Positions 1 to 6,775 of a DNA stretch of 27,580 bases are shown in pieces. The stretch spans positions 1 through 27,580 of the forward strand of contig JBGUUX010000010.1 of NCBI GenBank assembly GCA_045133915.1, in the 5' to 3' direction. The position numbers and the translations under genes are program-made. Position 1 is the stretch's first letter. Each line of letters begins with the position of its first letter. Origin of the DNA: RGIG7300 sp045133915 (GTDB lineage: Bacteria; Bacillota; Clostridia; Oscillospirales; CAG-272). A model generated the notes under the pieces. That model did no database searches, was not told the origin of the DNA, and saw only the letters and a program-made list of their open reading frames with translations.

Positions 1-891
1 TACAATGCTTCGACCCGGCTCAAGTAAGAACTTGGGCTGATTAAGACCAAGATCCTTGCATATCTTTTTACAGAGGGTAGCAATACCTGCAATGTTGGAA
101 GCGTAGTTGATTTCAGGGTCAGAGTTTTCGTACTTGACACCCATACCACCGCCGAGATTGATTATCTGCGCCTCAAAGCCGTATTTTACCTTCATGTCAC
201 GCATAAAGGTCAGCATGATGGTAGCCGCATCAACAAAGGGCTCGTACTCAAAGATCTGTGAACCAATATGGCAATGATAGCCTTCCACAATAATGTTTTC
301 AAGAGAGAGGGCGAGAGCTACAAGCTCGTCAGCCTGTCCCGTTTCTATTGCCGCACCGAACTTGGAGTCTACCTTGCCTGTATTGATAGCCGCAAGGGTG
401 TGGGGGTCGATGCCGGGGGTGATACGCAGGAGTATACGCTGTCTTATACGGTTGGCACCGGCAATTTCATTGATAGCTCTCAGCTCGTCCGCATTGTCGC
501 AAACAAAGTGACCTATGCCGTTCTCGATACCGTATTTGATATCAAAGTCGGTCTTGTTGTTACCGTGGAAGTAAGCCTTGGAGAGATCAAAGCCTGCCTT
601 AAGAGCAGTATAGAGCTCACCCGAGGACACAATGTCTATACCCATGCCTTCCTCAGCCATGATCTCGTAGATGCGCTTTACCGACAGAGACTTGGAGGCA
701 AAGAGGGGCATGGATCCCTTACCAAAATGCTCTGCCATAGCTGTTCTGTATATACGGCAACGCTCTCTTATTCTTTCTTCATCCATGATATATGCAGGTG
801 TACCGTACTCTTTTGCCAGCTCCACGGTGTCATATCCCGCAAACACAAGATGTCCTTTTTCATTTACCGAAATATTACTTGAGTTGTACAT
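1..891 (-). CDS. lysA: Diaminopimelate decarboxylase, 3' end cut by window edge
   Basis: This enzyme decarboxylates meso-diaminopimelate to L-lysine, the last step of lysine synthesis, using pyridoxal phosphate (PLP). I translated the complement by hand: 297 codons are present of the roughly 420 usual for the family, so the C-terminal third lies outside the window. Visible hallmarks are the PLP-lysine motif FASKSLS (Lys67), GYHCHIGSQ, the glycine-rich phosphate-binding stretch NLGGGMG, and EPGRSIV at the very edge. The start at 891 gives the typical N-terminus MYNSSNISVN and lies 2 bases after the dapB stop, so the genes are surely co-transcribed and probably translationally coupled. Expression should follow the lysine riboswitch upstream of dapA. 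Confidence in the family is high. The truncation is only an edge effect. Confidence 0.95.
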   Translation of the reverse strand, partial: MYNSSNISVNEKGHLVFAGYDTVELAKEYGTPAYIMDEERIRERCRIYRTAMAEHFGKGSMPLFASKSLSVKRIYEIMAEEGMGIDIVSSGELYTALKAGFDLSKAYFHGNNKTDFDIKYGIENGIGHFVCDNADELRAINEIAGANRIRQRILLRITPGIDPHTLAAINTGKVDSKFGAAIETGQADELVALALSLENIIVEGYHCHIGSQIFEYEPFVDAATIMLTFMRDMKVKYGFEAQIINLGGGMGVKYENSDPEINYASNIAGIATLCKKICKDLGLNQPKFLLEPGRSIV

Positions 892-893
892 AT

Positions 894-1637
894 TTATTCC
901 TTGATTATATCTGTCATGTCATAGAAGCCTGCGGGCTTTGTGCAAAGGAACTTTGCCGCAACCACAGCTCCCTCTGCAAAGAGGGAACGGTCGTGAGCCT
1001 CGTGCTTTATTGACAGAGTCTGTGTTCCTGTATTGATGATGACCTCGTGTTCGCCTACAACGTTACCCATACGAAGGGAGTGGATTCCGATCTCTTCCTT
1101 GGTGCGCTTGCCGTTTTCGTGTCTGCCTACGTTATACACAGCAGAGGGTCTTATTGCTTTAATTCCGTCAGCCAGAAGAAGAGCAGTACCGCTGGGTACG
1201 TCAAGCTTTTGGTTATGATGCTTTTCTACTATCTCAATATCCGCATCGGGGAACATCTTAGCCGCAGTTTTGCATATCTCATTCATCACCGCAATGCCCA
1301 GAGACATATTGGCAGAGAAGAATACGGGGATCTTTTCGGATGCCGCCTTGATTATAGCTTTTTCTTCATCGGTATGGGCTGTGGTACAGATAACAGCGGG
1401 AATACCTCTGCTTACCGCATAGTCTAAAAGTCCCTCGGTGCAGGTATGATGGCTGAAGTCGATTATACAGTCAGCCTCACCTGTAAAGTCGTTAAGAGAT
1501 TCGTAAATAGGATCACCGCTTGATGCCACGTTGTTTACGTCTACCAGAGCTACCGCAGTAGCGGCGCTGTCCTTTTCGACGATCGCGGCAACAGCCTTAC
1601 CCATACGGCCGTTACTGCCGTTGATTATTATCTTCAT
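894..1637 (-). CDS. dapB: 4-hydroxy-tetrahydrodipicolinate reductase
   Basis: DapB is a cytoplasmic NAD(P)H-dependent reductase that converts hydroxytetrahydrodipicolinate to tetrahydrodipicolinate, the step after DapA in diaminopimelate/lysine synthesis. The 247-residue protein has the N-terminal Rossmann motif GSNGRMGKAV (residues 8-17), then ICTTAHT and FFSANMSLG in the middle. The C-terminal substrate-binding/catalytic motif is EKHHNQKLDVPSGTA. Length is normal for the family. Its ATG overlaps the dapA stop as ATGA (1634-1637), and lysA begins 2 bases after its own stop, so it is the middle gene of a tight three-gene operon. The substrate it makes feeds both lysine and the diaminopimelate of peptidoglycan. 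Confidence 0.97.
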   Translation of the reverse strand: MKIIINGSNGRMGKAVAAIVEKDSAATAVALVDVNNVASSGDPIYESLNDFTGEADCIIDFSHHTCTEGLLDYAVSRGIPAVICTTAHTDEEKAIIKAASEKIPVFFSANMSLGIAVMNEICKTAAKMFPDADIEIVEKHHNQKLDVPSGTALLLADGIKAIRPSAVYNVGRHENGKRTKEEIGIHSLRMGNVVGEHEVIINTGTQTLSIKHEAHDRSLFAEGAVVAAKFLCTKPAGFYDMTDIIKE

Positions 1638-2524
1638 ATCTTGATACCTACGTCCTTCATGCAGCGTACAAGCACTTCCTCATGTTCCTTCTCCATAGGA
1701 GTAAGGGGAAGGCGGAGATAGTTGTCACAGTATCCCATATGAGCCATAGCCGCCTTTACGGGGATGGGGTTAACCTCGCAGAAGAGAGCATTGCAGAGTT
1801 CAAGATACTTGAACTGCATTTCTCTTGCACCTGCTACGTCACCTGCAAAGAACTTTTTACAGAGCTGAGAGGTCTCGTAGGGAAGGAGGTTAGAAAGTAC
1901 AGAGATAACACCCTTACCGCCGCAAGCAAGTACGGGGAGTATCTGGTCGTCGTTACCTGAGTAGATATCCAGCTTATCACCAACAAGAGCCGCAGTCTCA
2001 ACGATCTTTGAGATATCGCCGTTAGCCTCCTTGATAGCTGCTATCATGGGATGCTCGGCAAGCTCTACGTAGGTAGAGGTAGCGATAGCACAGCCTGTAC
2101 GGGAGGGAACGTTATAGAGGATGATAGGCTTGTCAGAGTGGTCAGCAATAGTGTTGAACATCTTTACAAGACCCTTCTGGGTAGCCTTATTATAGTAGGG
2201 AGTAACCACAAGCATTGCGTCAGCACCAACCTTGCAGGAGAACTCGGTAAGGTCGATAGCGTATGCAGTATCGTTAGAACCTGTTCCTGCAATTACGGGA
2301 ACACGCTTAGCGGTACGTTCAACCGCAAAACGGATACACTCACGGTGCTCCTCGTCAGTAAGGGTAGAGCCTTCGCCTGTAGTACCGCAGATAACCAGAG
2401 CGTCAATACCGCTCTCGATCTGCCAGTCGATAAGTCTGCCAAAGTTTTCGTAGTCAACTCCGTTTTCGTTTAAGGGTGTAACAAGGGCGGAAGCCGCGCC
2501 TGTAAAGATAGTTTCTTTCTTCAT
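1634..2524 (-). CDS. dapA: 4-hydroxy-tetrahydrodipicolinate synthase
   Basis: DapA condenses pyruvate with aspartate semialdehyde, the first committed step toward diaminopimelate and lysine. The 296-residue protein shows the full class I aldolase signature of the family: the ICGTTGEG motif (Thr48-Thr49), YNVPSRTG with the catalytic Tyr137, and the Schiff-base lysine in AAIKEANGD (Lys165). The start at 2524 follows an AGGAG ribosome binding site (complement of 2533-2537) at a normal distance. It is the first gene of the dapA-dapB-lysA operon and lies directly behind a lysine riboswitch and attenuator. It should therefore be transcribed when lysine is scarce. Confidence 0.98.
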   Translation of the reverse strand: MKKETIFTGAASALVTPLNENGVDYENFGRLIDWQIESGIDALVICGTTGEGSTLTDEEHRECIRFAVERTAKRVPVIAGTGSNDTAYAIDLTEFSCKVGADAMLVVTPYYNKATQKGLVKMFNTIADHSDKPIILYNVPSRTGCAIATSTYVELAEHPMIAAIKEANGDISKIVETAALVGDKLDIYSGNDDQILPVLACGGKGVISVLSNLLPYETSQLCKKFFAGDVAGAREMQFKYLELCNALFCEVNPIPVKAAMAHMGYCDNYLRLPLTPMEKEHEEVLVRCMKDVGIKI

Positions 2525-2540
2525 AAACTGTACTCCTATA

Positions 2541-2571
2541 AAATCAAAAATAGCCGATGATATCGGCTATC
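2541..2571 (-). terminator. Attenuator (intrinsic terminator) of the lysine riboswitch
   Basis: Reading the minus strand, a 9-base-pair stem (2550-2558 with 2562-2570, loop of 3) is followed by a run of five U residues (complement of 2546-2550). It lies between the lysine aptamer and the dapA ribosome binding site. The segment complementary to 2555-2562 can instead pair, with one bulged base, with the 5' strand of aptamer helix P1 (complement of 2767-2775). That gives a plausible antiterminator. Confidence 0.85.
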
Positions 2572-2604
2572 ATAAAAATCCAATTCACAGATAATGAAAT
2601 GATA

Positions 2605-2775
2605 ATTATGATAGCACTCCGTGCAATAATACACGACAGTACAGAGGATGTTATCCCATGTACCAGTTCAGCACCGCCGTGCCTCCCTTCGGCACCCACC
2701 CCTTTTGTTTCCGTCAGCTTTGCGAGAGCCATGATGCGAAAACTACTCTTGATAAGGTGCGCCTCTATCAATCGA
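2605..2775 (-). promoter_or_regulatory. Lysine riboswitch (L-box) aptamer
   Basis: The minus strand carries conserved blocks of the lysine aptamer in the right order. GAGGCGCA and TCAAGAGTAG form the P2/loop region. GGGTGGGTGCCGAAG is the core that in known L-boxes reads close to GGGAGCGTCGCCGAAG. A GGTACA...TGTACT hairpin corresponds to P4, and TGCACGGAGTGCTATC closes the junction. Helix P1 pairs the complement of 2765-2770 with that of 2609-2614. The roughly 165-base size fits the family. Known L-boxes of this class terminate transcription when lysine is bound. The placement before dapA and an attenuator agrees with an OFF switch for the whole dapA-dapB-lysA operon. Confidence 0.93.
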
Positions 2776-2779
2776 AGAT

Positions 2780-2808
2780 ATATTAACATATTATTACTAA
2801 TTTGTCAA
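2780..2808 (-). promoter_or_regulatory. Housekeeping promoter of the dapA operon
   Basis: On the minus strand TTGACA (complement of 2803-2808), a 17-base spacer and TAATAT (complement of 2780-2785) make a near-consensus sigma-A promoter. The predicted transcript start, around 2772, falls right at the 5' edge of the lysine aptamer, as expected for a riboswitch leader. Its -35 is part of an inverted repeat (GTCAAT...ATTGAC) whose other arm contains the -35 of a divergent plus-strand promoter. Confidence 0.85.
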
Positions 2809-2814
2809 TATAAA

Positions 2815-2880
2815 TTGACGATATAAACAAAATAAAGCTATAATTTTTTTGTTGACCTTTTGTGCTCTTTCTGTTAAAAT
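2815..2880 (+). promoter_or_regulatory. Two possible promoters of the SLH/DUF4838 gene
   Basis: Two plus-strand candidates lie before the ATG at 2911. The upstream one is TTGACG (2815-2820), 18 bases, TATAAT (2839-2844). The downstream one is TTGACC (2852-2857), 17 bases, TAAAAT (2875-2880). The downstream one gives a short leader carrying the GAGGAG ribosome binding site at 2899-2904. Both match sigma-A hexamers well. Which is used, or whether both are, cannot be told from sequence. Confidence 0.65.
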
Positions 2881-2910
2881 AAATATATACATTTTTATGA
2901 GGAGACAGAT

Positions 2911-5196
2911 ATGAAAAGATTGATCGTTTCTGCATTGTGCTTGGTCTTTGTTCTGTTGTTTGCATTCTCTGCTTCGGCCGAGAGCAACTTTAAGGACGTA
3001 AAGCCGGGCGCTTGGTATTATGACGCTGTTACAACCACAGTTGACAAGGGTATATTCTCGGGTGTAGCACCCGACCGTTTTGATCCCAACGGTAAGATGA
3101 CAAGAGCTATGTTCGTTACCACTCTTGCCAAGATGACAGGCGCTACGGTCGACGGATACACGGGTACTCCCTTTACCGACGTTAAAGCAAACGCTTGGTA
3201 CGCTCCTTACGTCGAGTGGGCATATGAAAACGAGATAACCAGCGGTGTTGCCCAAGATCGTTTTGGAGTTGACGTAGCTATCACCCGTGAGCAGATGGTA
3301 ACGCTTTTCTACAATACTGCAAAGAAGTTCGGCGCAGATATCGAGATAACCGATACCTTTAAGTACTCAAAGGTTTCTGACAAAGCAAAGATAGACGACT
3401 GGGCGATGGAAGCTGTTAAGTGGGCTATGCAGAACTCTATTCTGTCAGGTACGGGTAACAAGGGAACTCAGCTTGTTCTTTCTCCCGATACCACCGCTAC
3501 AAGAGCACAGGCGGCACAGATAATTACAAAATATCTTCAGTTCCTTGAAAAGGATCTGCCCCCCGTAACAGGCCTTACCTTCAACTCTGTTCCCGTTGAG
3601 AATTTTACTATTGTTCACCGTGACGGCAACAAGGTTGCAAAGAATGCAGCAAAATATATCAAAGAAAAGATTGAGCTCGCCTGCGGTGTAAGTCTTGAGA
3701 TCATAACCGACGATAAGGAATCTGTCGGCCCTGAGATCCTTGTGGGAGATACTAACCGTAACGTTACTTATTATCGTGACGGTGAGGATCTTTGTTCCTT
3801 TGAGATAACTGTACAGGGCAACTACGTTACCCTCGCAGGTAAGGACGATAACTATGACGGCACCGAGTTTGCGGGTTATTGGTTTGCCAAGGAGATACTT
3901 GAGATCTTTTTCTGCGATGATGACGTTGCATACTATAATACCGTAAGAGGTAAGGATATCCCCGACGGATATATAATGAAAGAAAATCCTCTCTACGAGT
4001 ACAGAGCTATATATTGGAGCAACTATCCCGACGAGGTTGGTTCAGGCGACCCCTTTAAGGGAACCGGTATGGTCCATAATATCATGGACTTTGCCGAGAC
4101 ACTTGGCAGAAGCACGGGCGACGATCCTTGCCTTACCGACCCCGTTGTTATTGAGAACACAAAGAAAAACGTTCTCGCTATCCTCAAGAAGAGACCTGAG
4201 CTTAATACGATGTGGATATCTATGAACGATACCGACAGATGTTGTATGTGTAATGAATGTCAGACGGTATACCGTGAGGAGGGAAGCCGTTTCGGTACTT
4301 GGGCCAGATTCCTTAATGATATTGCCAAGGAGGCAGAGTCGGTCAACCCTAACGTTGATTTCTGGACACTGGCATACCTTTACTGCACTTCTCCCTGCAA
4401 CACTACTCTTGACGAAAACATCGTTATATACTACTGTCCTATCCGTAACTGTGCAAGTCACACCTACAACGATCCTTCCTGTCCGCTTAACAGATCCATA
4501 TATAATCATCTGACAGGTTGGAGCAAGGTGGCAAGCAAGATCTATATCTGGGACTATTCTACAGACTTTACCTTCAACCTCAGCGCTTTCCCCATTAACA
4601 CCGCCCTTCGTGAAAACAAGAGCTGGTTCTACGATCTTGGCGTAAGAGGTGAGTTCAATAACGCTGTTGTTGGCACAACAGGCGAGTTTGGTCCCCTCAA
4701 GGCATACCTTATCGGCGAGCTTCAGTGGGATCCCAAGATGCCAGAGGACGAGTATAATCAAAAGATAGACACATTTCTTATGGCATACTACGGTCCCGGT
4801 TGGAAGTATATCCGAGAGTATATCGACATCACTGAGGAGCTTAGTGACAAAAATCACTTCAGCTACTATGCTACACCCCGTTCTATCATAACAGACGATC
4901 AGATTCTGGCTAATATGGACAGACTTGATGCTCTGTGGGATGCTGCAGAAGCAAACTGCGAAAACAAGCAGCAGCTTGAGCGTGTACAGCGTTCCCGTCT
5001 CTCCTGGAGATTTATGAAGCTCAACGGCACTTACCTTAGCGCTTTCGTGAACGGAGATGCTGCTTCAAGAGCGGAATACACCAACGCTAATACCGTATTC
5101 TACGGCGACACCGTTAAGTTCGACGTTAAGTGGACCGAAAAGGGAATAGACGTAAGATTTAATGCTGAAAAAGCGCCCTTTGAATGGGTAAGCTGA
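2911..5196 (+). CDS. SLH-anchored DUF4838 (glycosidase-like) surface protein
   Basis: This is an exported cell-surface protein of 761 residues. It begins with a signal peptide (about residues 1-24, ending ASA). Three SLH repeats follow (about 27-76, 88-138, 155-212) with TRAM, TREQ and TRAQ motifs in the positions that bind pyruvylated secondary wall polymer. Residues 220-355 resemble the small alpha/beta domain that precedes catalytic barrels in alpha-glucuronidases and hexosaminidases. From about 360 the protein matches DUF4838, with the diagnostic MNDTDRCCMCNEC cysteine cluster (Cys444, 445, 447, 450), which may bind a metal. DUF4838 proteins are thought to act on glycans, but the reaction is not established and no catalytic pair is assigned here. 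The SLH repeats are N-terminal, unlike the mid-protein SLH of its LRR neighbours. It is monocistronic, followed by a strong hairpin. Confidence 0.85.
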   Translation: MKRLIVSALCLVFVLLFAFSASAESNFKDVKPGAWYYDAVTTTVDKGIFSGVAPDRFDPNGKMTRAMFVTTLAKMTGATVDGYTGTPFTDVKANAWYAPYVEWAYENEITSGVAQDRFGVDVAITREQMVTLFYNTAKKFGADIEITDTFKYSKVSDKAKIDDWAMEAVKWAMQNSILSGTGNKGTQLVLSPDTTATRAQAAQIITKYLQFLEKDLPPVTGLTFNSVPVENFTIVHRDGNKVAKNAAKYIKEKIELACGVSLEIITDDKESVGPEILVGDTNRNVTYYRDGEDLCSFEITVQGNYVTLAGKDDNYDGTEFAGYWFAKEILEIFFCDDDVAYYNTVRGKDIPDGYIMKENPLYEYRAIYWSNYPDEVGSGDPFKGTGMVHNIMDFAETLGRSTGDDPCLTDPVVIENTKKNVLAILKKRPELNTMWISMNDTDRCCMCNECQTVYREEGSRFGTWARFLNDIAKEAESVNPNVDFWTLAYLYCTSPCNTTLDENIVIYYCPIRNCASHTYNDPSCPLNRSIYNHLTGWSKVASKIYIWDYSTDFTFNLSAFPINTALRENKSWFYDLGVRGEFNNAVVGTTGEFGPLKAYLIGELQWDPKMPEDEYNQKIDTFLMAYYGPGWKYIREYIDITEELSDKNHFSYYATPRSIITDDQILANMDRLDALWDAAEANCENKQQLERVQRSRLSWRFMKLNGTYLSAFVNGDAASRAEYTNANTVFYGDTVKFDVKWTEKGIDVRFNAEKAPFEWVS

Positions 5197-5208
5197 TTAA
5201 TGATATCG

Positions 5209-5239
5209 TTTCGGGGACATTATTATAATGTCCCCGAAA
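5209..5239 (+). terminator. Perfect hairpin after the DUF4838 gene, weak U tract
   Basis: A perfect inverted repeat (CGGGGACATTA and its complement around a TTA loop, with three further T-A pairs outside) begins 12 bases after the stop. It is stable enough to be a terminator or a 3' end protector. The run after the stem is A-rich rather than T-rich on either strand, so intrinsic termination is not certain. Confidence 0.5.
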
Positions 5240-5256
5240 ATTAATTCAAAAAACTG

Positions 5257-5285
5257 TTGACAAAAGCATCGGTTTGTGGTATTAT
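5257..5285 (+). promoter_or_regulatory. Promoter of tRNA-Lys
   Basis: TTGACA (5257-5262), a 17-base spacer and TATTAT (5280-5285) precede the tRNA. The predicted start leaves a leader of only about 8 bases, typical of stable RNA genes. Confidence 0.85.
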
Positions 5286-5299
5286 ATTGCGGTAGTAAT

Positions 5300-5375
5300 G
5301 ACTCATTAGCTCAGCCGGTAGAGCACATGACTTTTAATCATGGTGTCTGGAGTTCGATTCTCCAATGGGTCACCA
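5300..5375 (+). tRNA. tRNA-Lys (anticodon TTT)
   Basis: The 76-base gene folds as a cloverleaf. The acceptor GACTCAT pairs with ATGGGTC (including one T-G pair), the D arm contains AGCTCAG...GAGC, the anticodon loop is CTTTTAA with anticodon TTT at 5333-5335, and the T loop is TTCGATT. The CCA end is encoded (5373-5375). It is a single-gene unit with its own promoter and terminator. Confidence 0.97.
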
Positions 5376-5377
5376 GG

Positions 5378-5408
5378 AAAAAGCACTTCGTAAGAAGTGC
5401 TTTTTTTG
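5378..5408 (+). terminator. Terminator of tRNA-Lys
   Basis: AAAAAGCACTTC and its complement form a 12-base-pair stem around a GTAA loop, and the 3' arm continues into a T run. It starts 3 bases after the encoded CCA. Confidence 0.93.
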
Positions 5409-5416
5409 TTATTTGT

Positions 5417-5450
5417 TGTAGTAAAACCGATATCGTGTCTGTTCTTATTA
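5417..5450 (+). promoter_or_regulatory. Conserved two-block box upstream of sigma factor A
   Basis: The block TGTAGTAAA.CC and the block CTTATTA are 15 bases apart here and again, with exactly the same spacing, at 9277-9310 upstream of the homologous sigma gene. The intervening bases differ, so the two blocks look constrained. Spacing and placement would fit a promoter for an alternative sigma factor, perhaps the cassette's own, or a dyad for a regulator. The hexamers do not match a class I can name. Confidence 0.5.
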
Positions 5451-5455
5451 TCGAA

Positions 5456-5507
5456 GAGACAAAAGGGTTTATCAAGGCTTGTCTCAAAGTCGGATATATG
5501 ATATATT
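5456..5507 (+). promoter_or_regulatory. Extended -10 promoter of cassette A with inverted repeat
   Basis: TTGTCT (5479-5484), a 17-base spacer ending in TGA, and TATATT (5502-5507) form an extended -10 promoter. The same hexamers and spacing recur at 9420-9448 before the second sigma gene, with AAGTC and ATATG conserved inside the spacer. The -35 lies in the right arm of an inverted repeat GAGACAA...TTGTCTC (5456-5462 and 5479-5485), which could be an operator. Confidence 0.65.
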
Positions 5508-5537
5508 TATTATACGAACATCATCGCGGAGGAAAAA

Positions 5538-6080
5538 ATGCTCTTATTTTATATGATGGCGGCAGAGCCGGAGCAGCAGGATAAGATAACATGGATATAT
5601 CTTAACTATTATTCCTGTATGGCTTATACCGCAGGTAAATATCTTAAAAATAAAGCGGATATTGAGGACACGGTTCACGACTGTATGCTCAAGTTGATAA
5701 ATGTCATAGACACACTTGACCTGTCAGAACCTGTAAAGGTCCGTCACCTCTGCGGGGTGGTGGCACGAAACGTAGCTATCAACCGTTCGAAGCTTAAGAG
5801 TAATACAACTATCCCTTTAGATGAGATATTCGATATGTCTGTACCCGATACACCCGAAAACCTTGCGGTATCCAACGAAACCTTGAGGATACTTATAAAT
5901 GCGATAAATTCTCTTGGTGATACCTACAGAGACGTGTGCAGATTAAAATACATAAACGGACTTAAGGAACGGCAGATCGCAACACTTTTAGACCTTAAGG
6001 AAAAGACGGTAAACCAGAGACTTTTCAGAGGAAAGCAGATACTGAAAAAAGCGTTGATAAAGGAGAATGTACATGAATAG
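5538..6080 (+). CDS. ECF-type RNA polymerase sigma factor (cassette A)
   Basis: This is a short sigma-70 family protein of 180 residues with only the two ECF regions. Region 2 lies at about residues 16-60 (core and -10 contact; MAYTAGKYL and IEDTVHDCMLKL, the counterpart of the usual AEDvvQdvFlkl). Region 4 lies at about 117-172, ending in a helix-turn-helix (LKERQIATLLDL, KTVNQRLFRGK) for the -35 element. The start at 5538 has GGAGG at 5528-5532, 5 bases away. The stop overlaps the downstream DUF4367 gene by 8 bases, a coupling typical of sigma/anti-sigma pairs. The protein at 9477 is a close homolog, with about half the residues identical by eye. Its targets are unknown. The SLH genes downstream and its own promoter are the obvious candidates. 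Confidence 0.9.
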   Translation: MLLFYMMAAEPEQQDKITWIYLNYYSCMAYTAGKYLKNKADIEDTVHDCMLKLINVIDTLDLSEPVKVRHLCGVVARNVAINRSKLKSNTTIPLDEIFDMSVPDTPENLAVSNETLRILINAINSLGDTYRDVCRLKYINGLKERQIATLLDLKEKTVNQRLFRGKQILKKALIKENVHE

Positions 6081-6771
6081 ATCGGACGACAAGATGTTCG
6101 AAGAGTTATTGGAAAAAGCATTCAACGAACAGTATAATGAAGAATTGACCTCCGAGCCTACCTTGGAGGAGCTCTCGGCTCTTTATCCCGTTACGGCAAA
6201 GCATAGAAGAGATGCAAAGCGTATATCGAGACAAAGCCGCAAGCCTGTGTGGGTAAACTATATAGGCAAGGCAGCGGCTATCCTTCTTTGTGTATCGCTT
6301 ACAGGCTTCGGTGCTATGATGATCGACCCCGGTATACGTGCTACGGTAGAGGACAGTATAGTCAAATATATTGAGGAGGGCTTCAATATAGATTTCACGG
6401 AAGCCAAGGACCCCACAAGCATAGATATAGCAGAAACCGTTATCGGTTATATTCCCGAGGGCTTTGAACTTCTGCCTGATAGAACCGAGGAAAAAGACGA
6501 TAACTTATCCTATAGCTACATGAATGGCAATGGCGAATATATCGTTATAGATATCCTTGCAAGTACGGATATAGAGCTTATCACAGAGGATGATCATCAC
6601 GAGCTCAAGTTCCGTAATATAGGTAAATATAACGGATATATCTCCTATAGTGAGATTCAGCATCAGGGCTCGGTATATTTCGGAAACCGTAGCTTTACCG
6701 TTGCTATAAGCGGTATGACAAGCCGAGATGAACTTATAAAAATAGCAGAAAATATAGAGATCAAGGAATAA
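6073..6771 (+). CDS. DUF4367 membrane protein, probable anti-sigma factor (cassette A)
   Basis: The 232-residue protein has a charged cytoplasmic N-terminus (about 1-60), one membrane helix (about 63-84, IGKAAAILLCVSLTGFGAMM) and an extracytoplasmic DUF4367 domain (about 120-230). That domain shows the usual YIPEGF...EYIVID...GYISY...ELIKIAENI pattern. This architecture and the 8-base overlap with the sigma gene point to a membrane anti-sigma factor that releases the sigma factor on an envelope signal. That role is inferred; DUF4367 itself has no assigned function that I can cite. I chose the ATG at 6073 rather than 6067 because AAGGAG at 6060-6065 is then 7 bases away and the N-terminus MNRSDDK aligns with MRNTDDK of the cassette B homolog. 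Both proteins are then exactly 232 residues. Confidence 0.8.
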   Translation: MNRSDDKMFEELLEKAFNEQYNEELTSEPTLEELSALYPVTAKHRRDAKRISRQSRKPVWVNYIGKAAAILLCVSLTGFGAMMIDPGIRATVEDSIVKYIEEGFNIDFTEAKDPTSIDIAETVIGYIPEGFELLPDRTEEKDDNLSYSYMNGNGEYIVIDILASTDIELITEDDHHELKFRNIGKYNGYISYSEIQHQGSVYFGNRSFTVAISGMTSRDELIKIAENIEIKE

Positions 6772-6775
6772 TCAA

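Noticed and set aside
268..882. A 204-codon plus-strand frame over lysA, and similar long frames over dapA, dapB and the topoisomerase gene
   Set aside because: They are shadows of clear enzymes on the other strand or in another frame and have no family features.
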